A stretch of 64,000 nt of DNA, taken from the NCBI RefSeq assembly GCF_018835585.1, contig NZ_JAHGVE010000009.1:1-64000 (forward strand), in the 5' to 3' direction. The stretch is from Pelorhabdus rhamnosifermentans. GTDB lineage: Bacteria > Bacillota > Negativicutes > UMGS1260. Position 1 is the stretch's first letter. Each line of letters starts with the position of its first letter. Below the pieces are notes generated by a model that saw only the letters and a program-made list of their open reading frames with translations, made no database searches and was not told the DNA's origin. The position numbers were made by a program, and so were the translations under genes. Below, in pieces: positions 16,260-24,111 of the stretch.

Positions 16260-17657
16260 ATGGAACAGGAAAAGGAATTTGAAGAAAAACTGGAACGTGG
16301 TTTAAAGGAAAGACATATTCAGCTCATTGCTTTAGGTGGTGCCATTGGGGTAGGGCTTTTCCTTGGTTCAGCAACAGCCATTAAAACGGCTGGGCCGGGA
16401 TTATTACTATCCTATCTTATTGGTGGAATATTTATCTTCTTTATTATGAGGTCGTTAGGGGAGCTTGCTGTATCCTATCCTGTCAGTGGTTCCTTTAGCG
16501 CTTATGCAAATAAATTTCTGGGGCCTTTAGCCGGATATATTACGGGTTGGACCTATTGGTTTATGTGGGTAGTTACATGTATGGCAGAAATCACGGCTGT
16601 CGGCGTGTATGTTCATTTTTGGCTGCCAGATTTGCCGCAGTGGATTCCGGCACTTTTGGCGCTTGTTGTGATGACTGTTGTGAATATTGTTGCTGTTTCT
16701 GCTTTTGGTGAGTTTGAATTTTGGTTTGCTTTAATTAAAGTGATGACAATTGTTGTCATGATTGTTTTAGGGGGACTCATGATTTGCTTTGGTCTCGGCA
16801 ACGATGGCATCCCGATTGGTATTGCGAATCTTTATAGCCAGGGTGGATTCTTTCCTACAGGCATCAAGGGTATTATTATGTCTTTGGTTATGGTGATGTT
16901 TGCTTATTTGGGTATTGAACTGATTGGTGTTGCTGCGGGAGAGGCCGAGCATCCTGAAAAAACTATTCCAGCAGCCATTAACAAAGTATTTTGGCGTATA
17001 TTAATATTTTACGTAGGTGCTTTAGGTGTTATTATGAGTCTTTATCCGTGGAATCAGCTCCAAGCGATTGGTAGTCCCTTTGTTTTAACTTTTAGTAAAT
17101 TAGGGATTACGGCAGCAGCGGGAATTATTAACTTTGTTGTTTTGACAGCTGCTCTTTCTTCCTGCAATAGTGGAATATTTAGTACAGGCAGGATGCTTTA
17201 TAACTTATCGCTACAGCAACAGGCACCGCAATTTTTTGGAAAACTTAGTAAGCGTCATGTTCCATTCAATGGTATTTTAGTTTCTTTTTGCTTTTTGTTT
17301 ATTGGTGTCATATTGAATTATTTTGTTCCTGCTGAGGTGTTTATTTATGTGACGAGCGTTGCTACAGTCGGAGCTATTTGGGTCTGGGGTATTATTGTTT
17401 TAGCCCAGTTGAAATTTAGACAAAGTCTTACATCTGAAGAGGTGGCACAATTAAAATATCCTGCTGTTCTTTATCCCATTAGTAATTGGGCAACCTTGAT
17501 TTTTTTAGTATTTGTTGTGATTATTATGGCTTTTGATGCCGGTACGCGCGTGGCCTTATGTGTGGGACCTGTTTGGTTTGGGTTTTTACTTATTTGTTAT
17601 TATGGTTTTGGATTACATAAATCTTCTAAAGTGATTATAGAGAAGAAAAAAGATTGA
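16260..17657 (+). CDS. amino acid permease, APC superfamily (copy 2)
   Basis: This 465-residue, roughly 12-span APC permease is nearly the same protein as the one encoded at 9493-10890. The two align without gaps over almost their whole length, with differences mainly conservative (for example ENPEKT versus EHPEKT and SHGG versus SQGG), whereas many third codon positions differ. That pattern indicates an old duplication kept under selection, not recent gene conversion. ATG 16260 follows GGGGAGTG. It has its own long upstream region with an inverted repeat, so its expression is likely controlled differently from copy 1. The substrate is presumably the same class of small amino acid. Confidence 0.88.
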   Translation: MEQEKEFEEKLERGLKERHIQLIALGGAIGVGLFLGSATAIKTAGPGLLLSYLIGGIFIFFIMRSLGELAVSYPVSGSFSAYANKFLGPLAGYITGWTYWFMWVVTCMAEITAVGVYVHFWLPDLPQWIPALLALVVMTVVNIVAVSAFGEFEFWFALIKVMTIVVMIVLGGLMICFGLGNDGIPIGIANLYSQGGFFPTGIKGIIMSLVMVMFAYLGIELIGVAAGEAEHPEKTIPAAINKVFWRILIFYVGALGVIMSLYPWNQLQAIGSPFVLTFSKLGITAAAGIINFVVLTAALSSCNSGIFSTGRMLYNLSLQQQAPQFFGKLSKRHVPFNGILVSFCFLFIGVILNYFVPAEVFIYVTSVATVGAIWVWGIIVLAQLKFRQSLTSEEVAQLKYPAVLYPISNWATLIFLVFVVIIMAFDAGTRVALCVGPVWFGFLLICYYGFGLHKSSKVIIEKKKD

Positions 17658-17682
17658 GCCTTTTCATAGGCTCAGTTTTTTT
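17655..17682 (+). terminator. terminator of permease copy 2
   Basis: TGAGCC at 17655-17660 pairs with GGCTCA at 17669-17674 and is followed by a T-run. The left arm starts in the stop codon of the permease. Confidence 0.85.
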
Positions 17683-17737
17683 ATCAGCAATTATCAATGA
17701 ACAATTTTTGAGTAAAGAAGGAATTTGGCAGAATTTG

Positions 17738-17904
17738 GCGAATGATAAATTGGTAAGGACTAAAACTTTGGCAGGGATGATTTGATTCCGCTTTGGGTTG
17801 CTGATATGGATTTTAAGGATGCTGCATGTCCCGGCAGTATTCTTGTAAAAGCGTTACAGCAATTAAAAGAGGCTGTGGTAAAATTTGATATTGAGCAAAC
17901 CTAG
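17738..17904 (+). pseudogene. malY/patB (C-S lyase aminotransferase) remnant with large internal deletion
   Basis: From 17761 the frame reads NFGRDDLIPLWVADMDFK, the hallmark N-terminal segment of MalY/PatB pyridoxal-phosphate C-S lyases. It runs straight into ACPGSILVKALQQLKEAV, which is the hallmark C-terminus of the same family. About 300 or more central residues, including the PLP lysine, are missing. Just upstream, KTL-type codons in another frame suggest one lost base in a TTT run, so the start is frameshifted too. There is no ribosome binding site or usable start codon. The remnant ends at TAG 17902-17904, inside the following riboswitch. Confidence 0.8.
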
Positions 17905-17972
17905 CGAAAGTTAGGGACGCAAAGTCATGGATCTAAGAACAATTGTTTATGATTGCCAGACTGCCAACGCTA
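17887..17972 (+). ncRNA. cyclic-di-GMP-I (GEMM) riboswitch
   Basis: The conserved GEMM core is present in order: GCAAACC, a GNRA-closed hairpin CTAGCGAAAGTTAG, GGGACGCAAAG, a GG-TCTAAG segment, and the receptor-side ATTGCCAGACTGCC. It lies about 100 bases ahead of a chemoreceptor gene and is followed by an intrinsic terminator. An on/off transcriptional switch responding to cyclic di-GMP is the expected mechanism. Confidence 0.93.
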
Positions 17973-17988
17973 TTTTTGTTGAGAACAA

Positions 17989-18012
17989 CAAGCAGGCAAT
18001 AGCCTGTTTTTT
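17989..18012 (+). terminator. riboswitch expression-platform terminator
   Basis: CAGGC at 17993-17997 pairs with GCCTG at 18002-18006, extended by AAG/TTT pairs and followed by TTTTTT. It lies between the cyclic-di-GMP aptamer and the chemoreceptor gene. Confidence 0.8.
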
Positions 18013-18069
18013 GTTTGGGTATAAAAAGTGATTTCATTTAAATAATGAATGGAGGAGACAAACGACAGA

Positions 18070-20046
18070 ATGAGTACTAAAAAGTTAAGAAATACATTGC
18101 AGTTCAGGATGGTATTATTGTTCGTTGCTTTTGCCGTATTTTCGGCGCTGATTGTAGGTGGCGTGAGTGCTTATTTGAGTATTGATTCCACTGAACAAAA
18201 TATTGTCGACAGCAATACAACGATTGCGAATCAACTTTCTAATGAAATTGAGCGATTTATGAATGATTCGAAGGGCTTGACAGAAACGTTAGCGCTATCG
18301 CCTACTGCTACTTCTATGGATGCAGCAAAAATAAAGGCGATGATTATAGCAGCTCAGCAAAAAAATCCACAATTTGAATTGCTTTATGTTATGGATAGTA
18401 CAGGGATGCAAATCGCTAGAACATCGGGAACTTTAGCAAAACGGGCGGATAAAAATTATTTTACAGGAGCGATGACTGGAAATACCTTTTTGACTGATAC
18501 GTATATTTCTTCTTTTACAAATGCTCCTACCATTACGATTTCGGCACCTATAAAAGATCCAAGTGGTAAAATTTTAGGCGTTTTTGCGGCTGATATTAGC
18601 TTAAAGGCTGTTTGGGATATGGCTGAAAGAACAACCATTGGCTCTAATGGCTATATCGATGTGGTCGATGATAAAGGGACATTTATTGCTCATCCCGATA
18701 AAGACCAGGTGCTGAAAAATGAAAATGTCGGTAAACTGTCTTATGTGCAAGAAGTGCTGCAAGGAAAAAGCGGTAGTATGAACGCATTATCAACAGTGGG
18801 ACAACAGTCGGTCATTGCTTTTGCTCCTGTAAAGTCGTATCACTGGGGTGTTCTTACTTATTTGCCGAATGCAGAAGTTCATAATCACGTGATGAAGATG
18901 ATTCTCATCATGTTGGCACTTGTGATATTTGCAGTATTTTTAGCGGTGTTTGGTGCTATTTATACGGCTAGAACTATTGCCAAACCGATAAAATTATTGG
19001 CACTTTCAGCTGAACAAATGGCGGGTGGAGATTTAAATAAACCGATTCATGTTCAAGGTGTGACTGAAGTTAATGATTTGGCAGCTTCATTGGAAGGGAT
19101 GCGTAAAGGGTTGACAATCATGATCCGTGAAGTCGTGACATCGTCTAAACAATTAGCAGAGTCTTCTAATCAGCTCACAACCAGTGCAGATCAGTCTGCT
19201 CAAGCGGGAAACCAAGTCGCCGTGTCTATTACAGATGTTGCAACTGGTGCGGATAAGCAACTAACGTCTGTAAACGAGGCTACAGAGGTTGTGAAACAGA
19301 TATCGGCGAGTATCGAGAAAGCTGTACTAAGTACGAGTCAGGTTGCTGCGCATTCATCGAATGCTGCTGCATCGGCTCAAGAGGGTGGTGAGTCCGTTGA
19401 GAAGGCTGTTAACCAAATGGCTAAGATTGAACAGACAGTCAATCACTCAGCTCAGCTTGTTGCTAATTTAGGTGAAAGATCAGCGCAGATTGGACAGATT
19501 GTTGATACTATTTCAGGTATTGCAGGACAGACGAATTTGTTGGCTCTTAATGCTGCCATTGAGGCCGCAAGGGCAGGGGAACAAGGGCGCGGTTTTGCCG
19601 TGGTGGCCGATGAAGTTCGTAAACTTGCCGAACAATCGCAAGATGCAGCCAAACAGATTGCAAGTCTTATTAGCGAAATACAAGACGAGACAAGTCAGGC
19701 TGTTGTGGCTATGAATGAAGGAACCCATGAGGTGCAATTGGGTACAGAGGTTGTGAATGCGGCGGGTCAAACTTTAAGTGAAATCACGACGCTTGTTACG
19801 CAAGTATCGAATCAAATTCAAGATATTTCAGCGGCCATTCAACAGGTATCAGGGGGTAGTCAGCTGATTGTGTCATCTGTCCGCGATATTGATGGCATTA
19901 GTAAGAAAGTAGCAGAGAAATCCGAGACCGTGTCAGCGGCAACAGAGGAACAATCGGCATCCATGGAGGAAATTGCTGCCTCTAGTCAGAATCTTGCTAA
20001 GATGGCACGTGATTTGGATGCTGCGGTCAGCAAGTTTACTGTGTAA
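18070..20046 (+). CDS. methyl-accepting chemotaxis protein with dCache sensor domain
   Basis: This transmembrane chemoreceptor has about 658 residues. A membrane span near residues 10-33 is followed by an extracytoplasmic double-Cache-type sensor (about 40-270), a second span (about 280-302), a HAMP domain and a long coiled-coil signalling domain. The signalling hairpin tip carries the invariant [20 protein letters not shown] segment that contacts CheA and CheW. GGAGGAG at 18051-18057 serves ATG 18070; the frame's first ATG at 18049 overlaps that site and has none of its own. The gene lies behind a cyclic-di-GMP riboswitch with a terminator, so receptor synthesis should be tuned by cyclic di-GMP. 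A strong terminator follows. Confidence 0.93.
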   Translation: MSTKKLRNTLQFRMVLLFVAFAVFSALIVGGVSAYLSIDSTEQNIVDSNTTIANQLSNEIERFMNDSKGLTETLALSPTATSMDAAKIKAMIIAAQQKNPQFELLYVMDSTGMQIARTSGTLAKRADKNYFTGAMTGNTFLTDTYISSFTNAPTITISAPIKDPSGKILGVFAADISLKAVWDMAERTTIGSNGYIDVVDDKGTFIAHPDKDQVLKNENVGKLSYVQEVLQGKSGSMNALSTVGQQSVIAFAPVKSYHWGVLTYLPNAEVHNHVMKMILIMLALVIFAVFLAVFGAIYTARTIAKPIKLLALSAEQMAGGDLNKPIHVQGVTEVNDLAASLEGMRKGLTIMIREVVTSSKQLAESSNQLTTSADQSAQAGNQVAVSITDVATGADKQLTSVNEATEVVKQISASIEKAVLSTSQVAAHSSNAAASAQEGGESVEKAVNQMAKIEQTVNHSAQLVANLGERSAQIGQIVDTISGIAGQTNLLALNAAIEAARAGEQGRGFAVVADEVRKLAEQSQDAAKQIASLISEIQDETSQAVVAMNEGTHEVQLGTEVVNAAGQTLSEITTLVTQVSNQIQDISAAIQQVSGGSQLIVSSVRDIDGISKKVAEKSETVSAATEEQSASMEEIAASSQNLAKMARDLDAAVSKFTV

Positions 20047-20054
20047 TAAAATGG

Positions 20055-20096
20055 GCACTGTGTTTAGATGACTTTATATAAACACAGTGCTTTTTT
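20055..20096 (+). terminator. terminator of the chemoreceptor gene
   Basis: GCACTGTGTTTA at 20055-20066 pairs with TAAACACAGTGC at 20079-20090 and a T-run follows. Confidence 0.9.
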
Positions 20097-20203
20097 AGTT
20101 TTGTCACTTTTGTTTATTTCAAGTAGGAGTTATAACAGGAATTCACTATTATTTAGCGAAAAATAACTAAAGTAAAGATGTATGATGCTAGAAGAGGTGG
20201 CTT

Positions 20204-20446
20204 ATGCGCTATTGTGTTTTTTGCGGTGTAGAAATACCGAATGATGCGAAATTTTGTCAGATATGTGGCAAAGAACAGCCGGAAGACGCAAATTTAGCTC
20301 TGTCTGGTTATGAGTCAGAGGATAAGGAGCAAGGTGCAAATGGATTTTTGAGTTCTCGCAAAAAAATGATTTTTGCCTGTGTGGGAGTATTTATGGCATT
20401 GATCGCTGTTGTTACAACGGTTATTATTTTTGTGCTTAAAAGATAG
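20204..20446 (+). CDS. zinc-ribbon membrane-anchored small protein
   Basis: This 80-residue protein has an N-terminal zinc ribbon (YCVFCG and FCQICG, two CXXC pairs), an acidic linker and a single C-terminal membrane span (about residues 55-77). Proteins of this layout are common in Firmicutes and mostly uncharacterised. GAAGAGGTGG precedes ATG 20204. It is 12 bases upstream of a second, larger zinc-ribbon gene with the same topology, so the two probably form an operon and may interact. Confidence 0.72.
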   Translation: MRYCVFCGVEIPNDAKFCQICGKEQPEDANLALSGYESEDKEQGANGFLSSRKKMIFACVGVFMALIAVVTTVIIFVLKR

Positions 20447-20458
20447 GGAGGTTAGCCT

Positions 20459-20899
20459 ATGTTCTGTCCCAATTGTGGGGTTGCCATCAGTGAAGTGGGA
20501 AGTTTTTGTGCGAAGTGCGGCAAAAATGTAGCCTATTTAACAGAGGTTGAAAGTGTTTTAGCAGAGCAACCGGAAAAGGCACAGTCTATTGAGTCGGCAG
20601 CCAGAGAAATGGAAGAAGAAAATGCAGCCACCACGGAAGGGGCTGAGAAAACGGCAATAGAAGAGGTACACGTGGTTGCACCACGGATAGTAACGCCATT
20701 ATCGGAAAAAGTATATTTCTGCAATCAGTGTGGGACATCTGTTTATTCCAAAGATAACTATTGCTATCAGTGCGGGAAGAAAACGCAAAAACAGTATTAT
20801 TGTGTGCAGGGAAAAAAACGAAAAAAAGTTGTCATAGGTGTAAGTCTTGTTATCCTTTGCTTAGTTGTTGCTGGAGTTTGTTACAAGCTAACAAGTTGA
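20459..20899 (+). CDS. double zinc-ribbon membrane-anchored protein
   Basis: This 146-residue protein carries one zinc ribbon at the N-terminus (FCPNCG, FCAKCG) and a second one after an acidic low-complexity linker (FCNQCG, YCYQCG). A lysine-rich stretch and a C-terminal membrane span follow. No catalytic residues are visible. AGGGAGG lies upstream of ATG 20459. It follows the 80-residue zinc-ribbon gene and precedes the nucleoid-associated protein gene on the same strand. Binding of protein or nucleic acid at the membrane is possible but unproven. Confidence 0.72.
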   Translation: MFCPNCGVAISEVGSFCAKCGKNVAYLTEVESVLAEQPEKAQSIESAAREMEEENAATTEGAEKTAIEEVHVVAPRIVTPLSEKVYFCNQCGTSVYSKDNYCYQCGKKTQKQYYCVQGKKRKKVVIGVSLVILCLVVAGVCYKLTS

Positions 20900-20980
20900 G
20901 TTTTTTTGTTGAAGCTTTATTGAATTCTATGTTGCTGAATGTGGAACAACGTTTTAAAAAAAGAAAAATGGGTGAACAAT

Positions 20981-21982
20981 TTGTTAACAATTAATCGAGC
21001 TATTTTACACATACTAGACTTCAACTCTGGCATTACCGTTTTCTCAGAACAAGAGTTAGATATTAAAAGTGACAGTGTCATGACCTTTTTAACGAAACAT
21101 CTTGAAAGATGTTACCATGATCAAAAGGCTCAGTCCGGAACTTTTTATCCAAATAGCAAATTTAAAGAACAGCTATCCGATTATCTTGCGGATAGTTTAG
21201 ATTTTATTAATTTTTCAACCTACGTAGCGGAATTAATGTATTCTGCTATTTCTCAATCCGATGTATTTAATTCGGCTGATTTACTCATTTGCGATTTCAT
21301 GGTGGATGATCAGCGTTTTATTGCTATTTTAAAATGTAATAATCGACCTGGTTTTACGCATCAGGTTATCAACGAAAATGAGAAGGTTAAGAATGAGATT
21401 ATTAGTCACTATGCCATATTACCGAATTTGTCGCAGAAAATTGATGAATATGCATTTATTGAGGCTGATTCATTAGCTATTCATTTTATTGATAAAAAGT
21501 GTTCTATTAATGGCACGGATACTGAAATTTTTGCGGATATTGTTTTAGAATGTAGTGCGCGTGTTTCTCCTCAAGATACCATTAAATTGGTAAACTCTAT
21601 TACACGGACCGTTGCAGAAAATCATGGACAAAACAGTATTGTTGCTGTCTCAAAGGCTAAAAATTACCTAGTAGAAAACACGGAAGTGTCAGATTATCTT
21701 GATCCTGTAGAGCTCGGTAGAGAAGTTTTTAGCTCTTCGCCAAGTATGCAAGAAGAGTATTTGCAAGAAGTCAAAAGCGCAGGAATTGCTGAAACCGTGA
21801 AAATGGATAAAGAGTTTGCTCTGAGAAAAGGTAAGAATCATAAAATCAAAACAGATACAGGGATTGAAGTATCTTTTCCTGTTGGCTATTTTCAAAATAC
21901 AGATTATATTGAGATTATCAATAATCCTGATGGTACGCTGTCTATCGAACTGAAAAATATTGGAAAAATAACGAATAAGTGA
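20981..21982 (+). CDS. nucleoid-associated protein, YejK/NdpA family
   Basis: This protein of about 333 residues matches the NdpA/YejK nucleoid-associated family, whose E. coli member binds DNA and whose other roles are poorly understood. Supporting features are the N-terminal INRAILHILD, the SLAIHFIDKK strand region and the late YLD-P-L segment before a basic C-terminal domain. The start is uncertain. TTG 20981 with GGGTG 6 bases upstream gives the family-like N-terminus LLTINRAIL; GTG 20972 and ATG 20939 are alternatives without a better site. It follows the zinc-ribbon genes and ends at a bidirectional terminator. Confidence 0.75.
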   Translation: MLTINRAILHILDFNSGITVFSEQELDIKSDSVMTFLTKHLERCYHDQKAQSGTFYPNSKFKEQLSDYLADSLDFINFSTYVAELMYSAISQSDVFNSADLLICDFMVDDQRFIAILKCNNRPGFTHQVINENEKVKNEIISHYAILPNLSQKIDEYAFIEADSLAIHFIDKKCSINGTDTEIFADIVLECSARVSPQDTIKLVNSITRTVAENHGQNSIVAVSKAKNYLVENTEVSDYLDPVELGREVFSSSPSMQEEYLQEVKSAGIAETVKMDKEFALRKGKNHKIKTDTGIEVSFPVGYFQNTDYIEIINNPDGTLSIELKNIGKITNK

Positions 21983-22013
21983 AGTTGTGTAATAAAATCA
22001 ATAGCTTGAACTA

Positions 22014-22067
22014 AAAATCAAGAAGGCCAGGAATGTCAATGAGACGTTCTTGGCCTTCTTGATTTTG
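22014..22067. terminator. bidirectional terminator
   Basis: A long, nearly perfect hairpin: AAAATCAAGAAGGCCA at 22014-22029 pairs with TGGCCTTCTTGATTTT at 22051-22066, with further paired bases inside. It separates converging genes. Confidence 0.92.
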
Positions 22068-22078
22068 GGTTAAAAACA

Positions 22079-22948
22079 TTACTTGCCCATACTTAAGACA
22101 TCGGCTAGGTTGAGATTGTTTGGATCTATGGGAATAATAAAGTTGCGATTCAACGTAAACTCTTTACCTAACTGTCCCACGTAGAGATGTTCTGCTAATC
22201 CTTGGGCATTCAGTTGAGCAATATAAATATTGTTTTTTCCATCCACACCGACGAGGCGGTACTTGCCTTGCGATGGTGAAATGACACGCCAACTGCCATT
22301 TCCATGGCGGACAAGAATTGTGTCTTTTTTTAGATCTTCAAATATTAAAGAATCTTGATCAAAGAGTACGCCAATACGGCCAATGCGTTCCGTATTAAAA
22401 TAAATACGCTGCAAATTATAATTCGCATCAATTCGGTATACACGAAACAGCGGAATGGGCGTGGTAACGGTCTGTACTTGCATATAAACGACATTTGTTG
22501 CTGTCGAACAAGCAATATCGGTGATGTGACTGCCAGCAGGAAGTTTCTCAATTGTAGTAGACAAGGCCTCATCTGTGCGGGTAGGATTAATTTGTGTTAG
22601 CAGGACTTTACTGCTGTCTTTATTATCTTCGTGGAGCCCCATAAGAGCAATATTACGGTCTTCCAGCCATTTAAAGTAAGAAACTTTTTTAGTGCCTAGA
22701 TTGATTGTGCGCACTAACTTTTTGCTTGGCAGGGCATATATTTTGACTGTCGTGTTGTCTACACTTGCCACATAAGAACCGTTAGGTGAATAATAGGTTT
22801 TACCTGTAATGACAAGATTTTCGTCACTTTCACTTGTTTGAAAGGAAGAAGCTGGTGCAAGCAATATACGATCTAGATATAGATAAGTGCTTAGTTGGAA
22901 AGTCACGGCAACAATAATCCAAAGTGTATATTTTTTCCAGTTGTTCAC
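22079..22948 (-). CDS. membrane-anchored beta-propeller-like protein
   Basis: This protein of about 289 residues has one N-terminal membrane span (YTLWIIVAVTFQLSTYLYL) and a mostly beta-stranded exported region. Repeated units such as YYSPNGSYVASVDN and YFKWLEDRNIALMG resemble WD40/TolB-type propeller blades. I cannot name a function. GTG 22948 with AAGGGGGG 6 bases upstream is the likely start; the frame itself continues to 23014 inside the upstream gene. It lies 11 bases after the NAGPA-domain gene and is certainly co-transcribed with it, suggesting a joint role at the cell surface. Confidence 0.68.
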   Translation of the reverse strand: MNNWKKYTLWIIVAVTFQLSTYLYLDRILLAPASSFQTSESDENLVITGKTYYSPNGSYVASVDNTTVKIYALPSKKLVRTINLGTKKVSYFKWLEDRNIALMGLHEDNKDSSKVLLTQINPTRTDEALSTTIEKLPAGSHITDIACSTATNVVYMQVQTVTTPIPLFRVYRIDANYNLQRIYFNTERIGRIGVLFDQDSLIFEDLKKDTILVRHGNGSWRVISPSQGKYRLVGVDGKNNIYIAQLNAQGLAEHLYVGQLGKEFTLNRNFIIPIDPNNLNLADVLSMGK

Positions 22949-22959
22949 GTGAACCCCCC

Positions 22960-23907
22960 TTACTGTTGAACAATAAATGCTGTGGGAAGCATTCGTTCCC
23001 CAAGTATATCGCAAGGTTTGTTTACTACCTTGCCGTTATAATACATCGTTGTACTAGAGCCGCCGTCAAGGTTGGCTGCTACATAGGCTCCTTGTTCATA
23101 CAAAATATTTTGTACATCCATGAGCGTTGCTCCAAGGGATGTAGGTTGCCGACCGTCAATGGCAAGTAGTAAGACCGTTCCGTCTTTTCGTTGACCGATG
23201 GCTGTACGCGGTGCCACACCCCAGCCGCCGTCTCCGGAAGTGATTAATTTCTTCCCATTTACAATGAGTGGGGGGCCAAATGTTACACCTTCCCTGACAT
23301 GCATATTTCGCATTTCAGTTGGTGTATAGTCGCCAGCAACTAAAACGCCTGACTGCGTAAAGCCAATTAAAGGCACGGGTTCGTTAATGTCTGCGCCAAT
23401 TAAAAATTGTCCGTTGTGCAAGATAACTCCGTAGGGCAAACGACCCGTTCCTGTTCCATTAGGATCATAAAATCCGCCAGCGTTAATAGCTGCAAGTGCA
23501 TTGTTGCTAGCACCAATGTTACTGATTGTTTCGCCTTTTTCCTGAATATTGCGGGCTGTTGCTACTTTAATCAGAGAAGGATCAGATATTTCAATCAAAT
23601 AGCCCTGAAATCGTCCCCCCTTAATATTGATCATTTTTACGGATTCATCATGCCGCTTATCGATTTGAAACAAGTTTTGCCTGTTCTGCCCATTATTGTC
23701 CTTATCGCCAATAATGGACTTAATTTCTTCGTTTGACAACAGCCAAGTAATGTACTGGGGATGCATGGAGGTCATAATGGCACCGATGACGGTACTTTTG
23801 ATGTTGTTAAAGGGCCCGTACAATACAATAAATGGGGATGTGGCGATAAACATGATTAAGTTGAAGGCTATAAATCGGACGTAATTATTTGAAATAAAGC
23901 TGTTCAT
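22960..23907 (-). CDS. phosphodiester glycosidase (NAGPA-domain) family exported protein
   Basis: This 315-residue protein has an N-terminal hydrophobic anchor followed by a NAGPA/phosphodiester glycosidase domain. Family signatures are INAGGFYDPNG, GVTFGPPLIVNGK, PRTAIGQRKDGTVLLLAIDGR and NLDGGSSTTMYYNG. Members act on or bind glycosyl-phosphate linkages in exopolysaccharides, wall polymers or sporulation-related structures. ATG 23907 follows AGAGGT with 6 bases between; the frame extends to 23946. It is the first gene of a two-gene operon with the propeller-like protein. Confidence 0.85.
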   Translation of the reverse strand: MNSFISNNYVRFIAFNLIMFIATSPFIVLYGPFNNIKSTVIGAIMTSMHPQYITWLLSNEEIKSIIGDKDNNGQNRQNLFQIDKRHDESVKMINIKGGRFQGYLIEISDPSLIKVATARNIQEKGETISNIGASNNALAAINAGGFYDPNGTGTGRLPYGVILHNGQFLIGADINEPVPLIGFTQSGVLVAGDYTPTEMRNMHVREGVTFGPPLIVNGKKLITSGDGGWGVAPRTAIGQRKDGTVLLLAIDGRQPTSLGATLMDVQNILYEQGAYVAANLDGGSSTTMYYNGKVVNKPCDILGERMLPTAFIVQQ

Positions 23908-24031
23908 GTCTAACCTCTGTTTCCGGTATTTTATTTTTTTATGCATGATCGGTCATTTTTTGACAACAAAGTTATTATATCACGAACATGCCGTTAATCT
24001 AAAATTTTTCTTTTGATGAAGGAATTAACAG

Positions 24032-24054
24032 TATATTGTGGAAATAACAATATA
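24032..24054. promoter_or_regulatory. inverted repeat upstream of the sensor kinase gene
   Basis: TATATTGT at 24032-24039 is the exact inverse of ACAATATA at 24047-24054. It lies 57 bases before the kinase start and could be an operator; no partner site was found. Confidence 0.3.
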
Positions 24055-24111
24055 AGGAAAAACGGAAACCTATAAAGGGTAATTGTCTGGTTTGCACTAG
24101 AAGGAGAGCGT

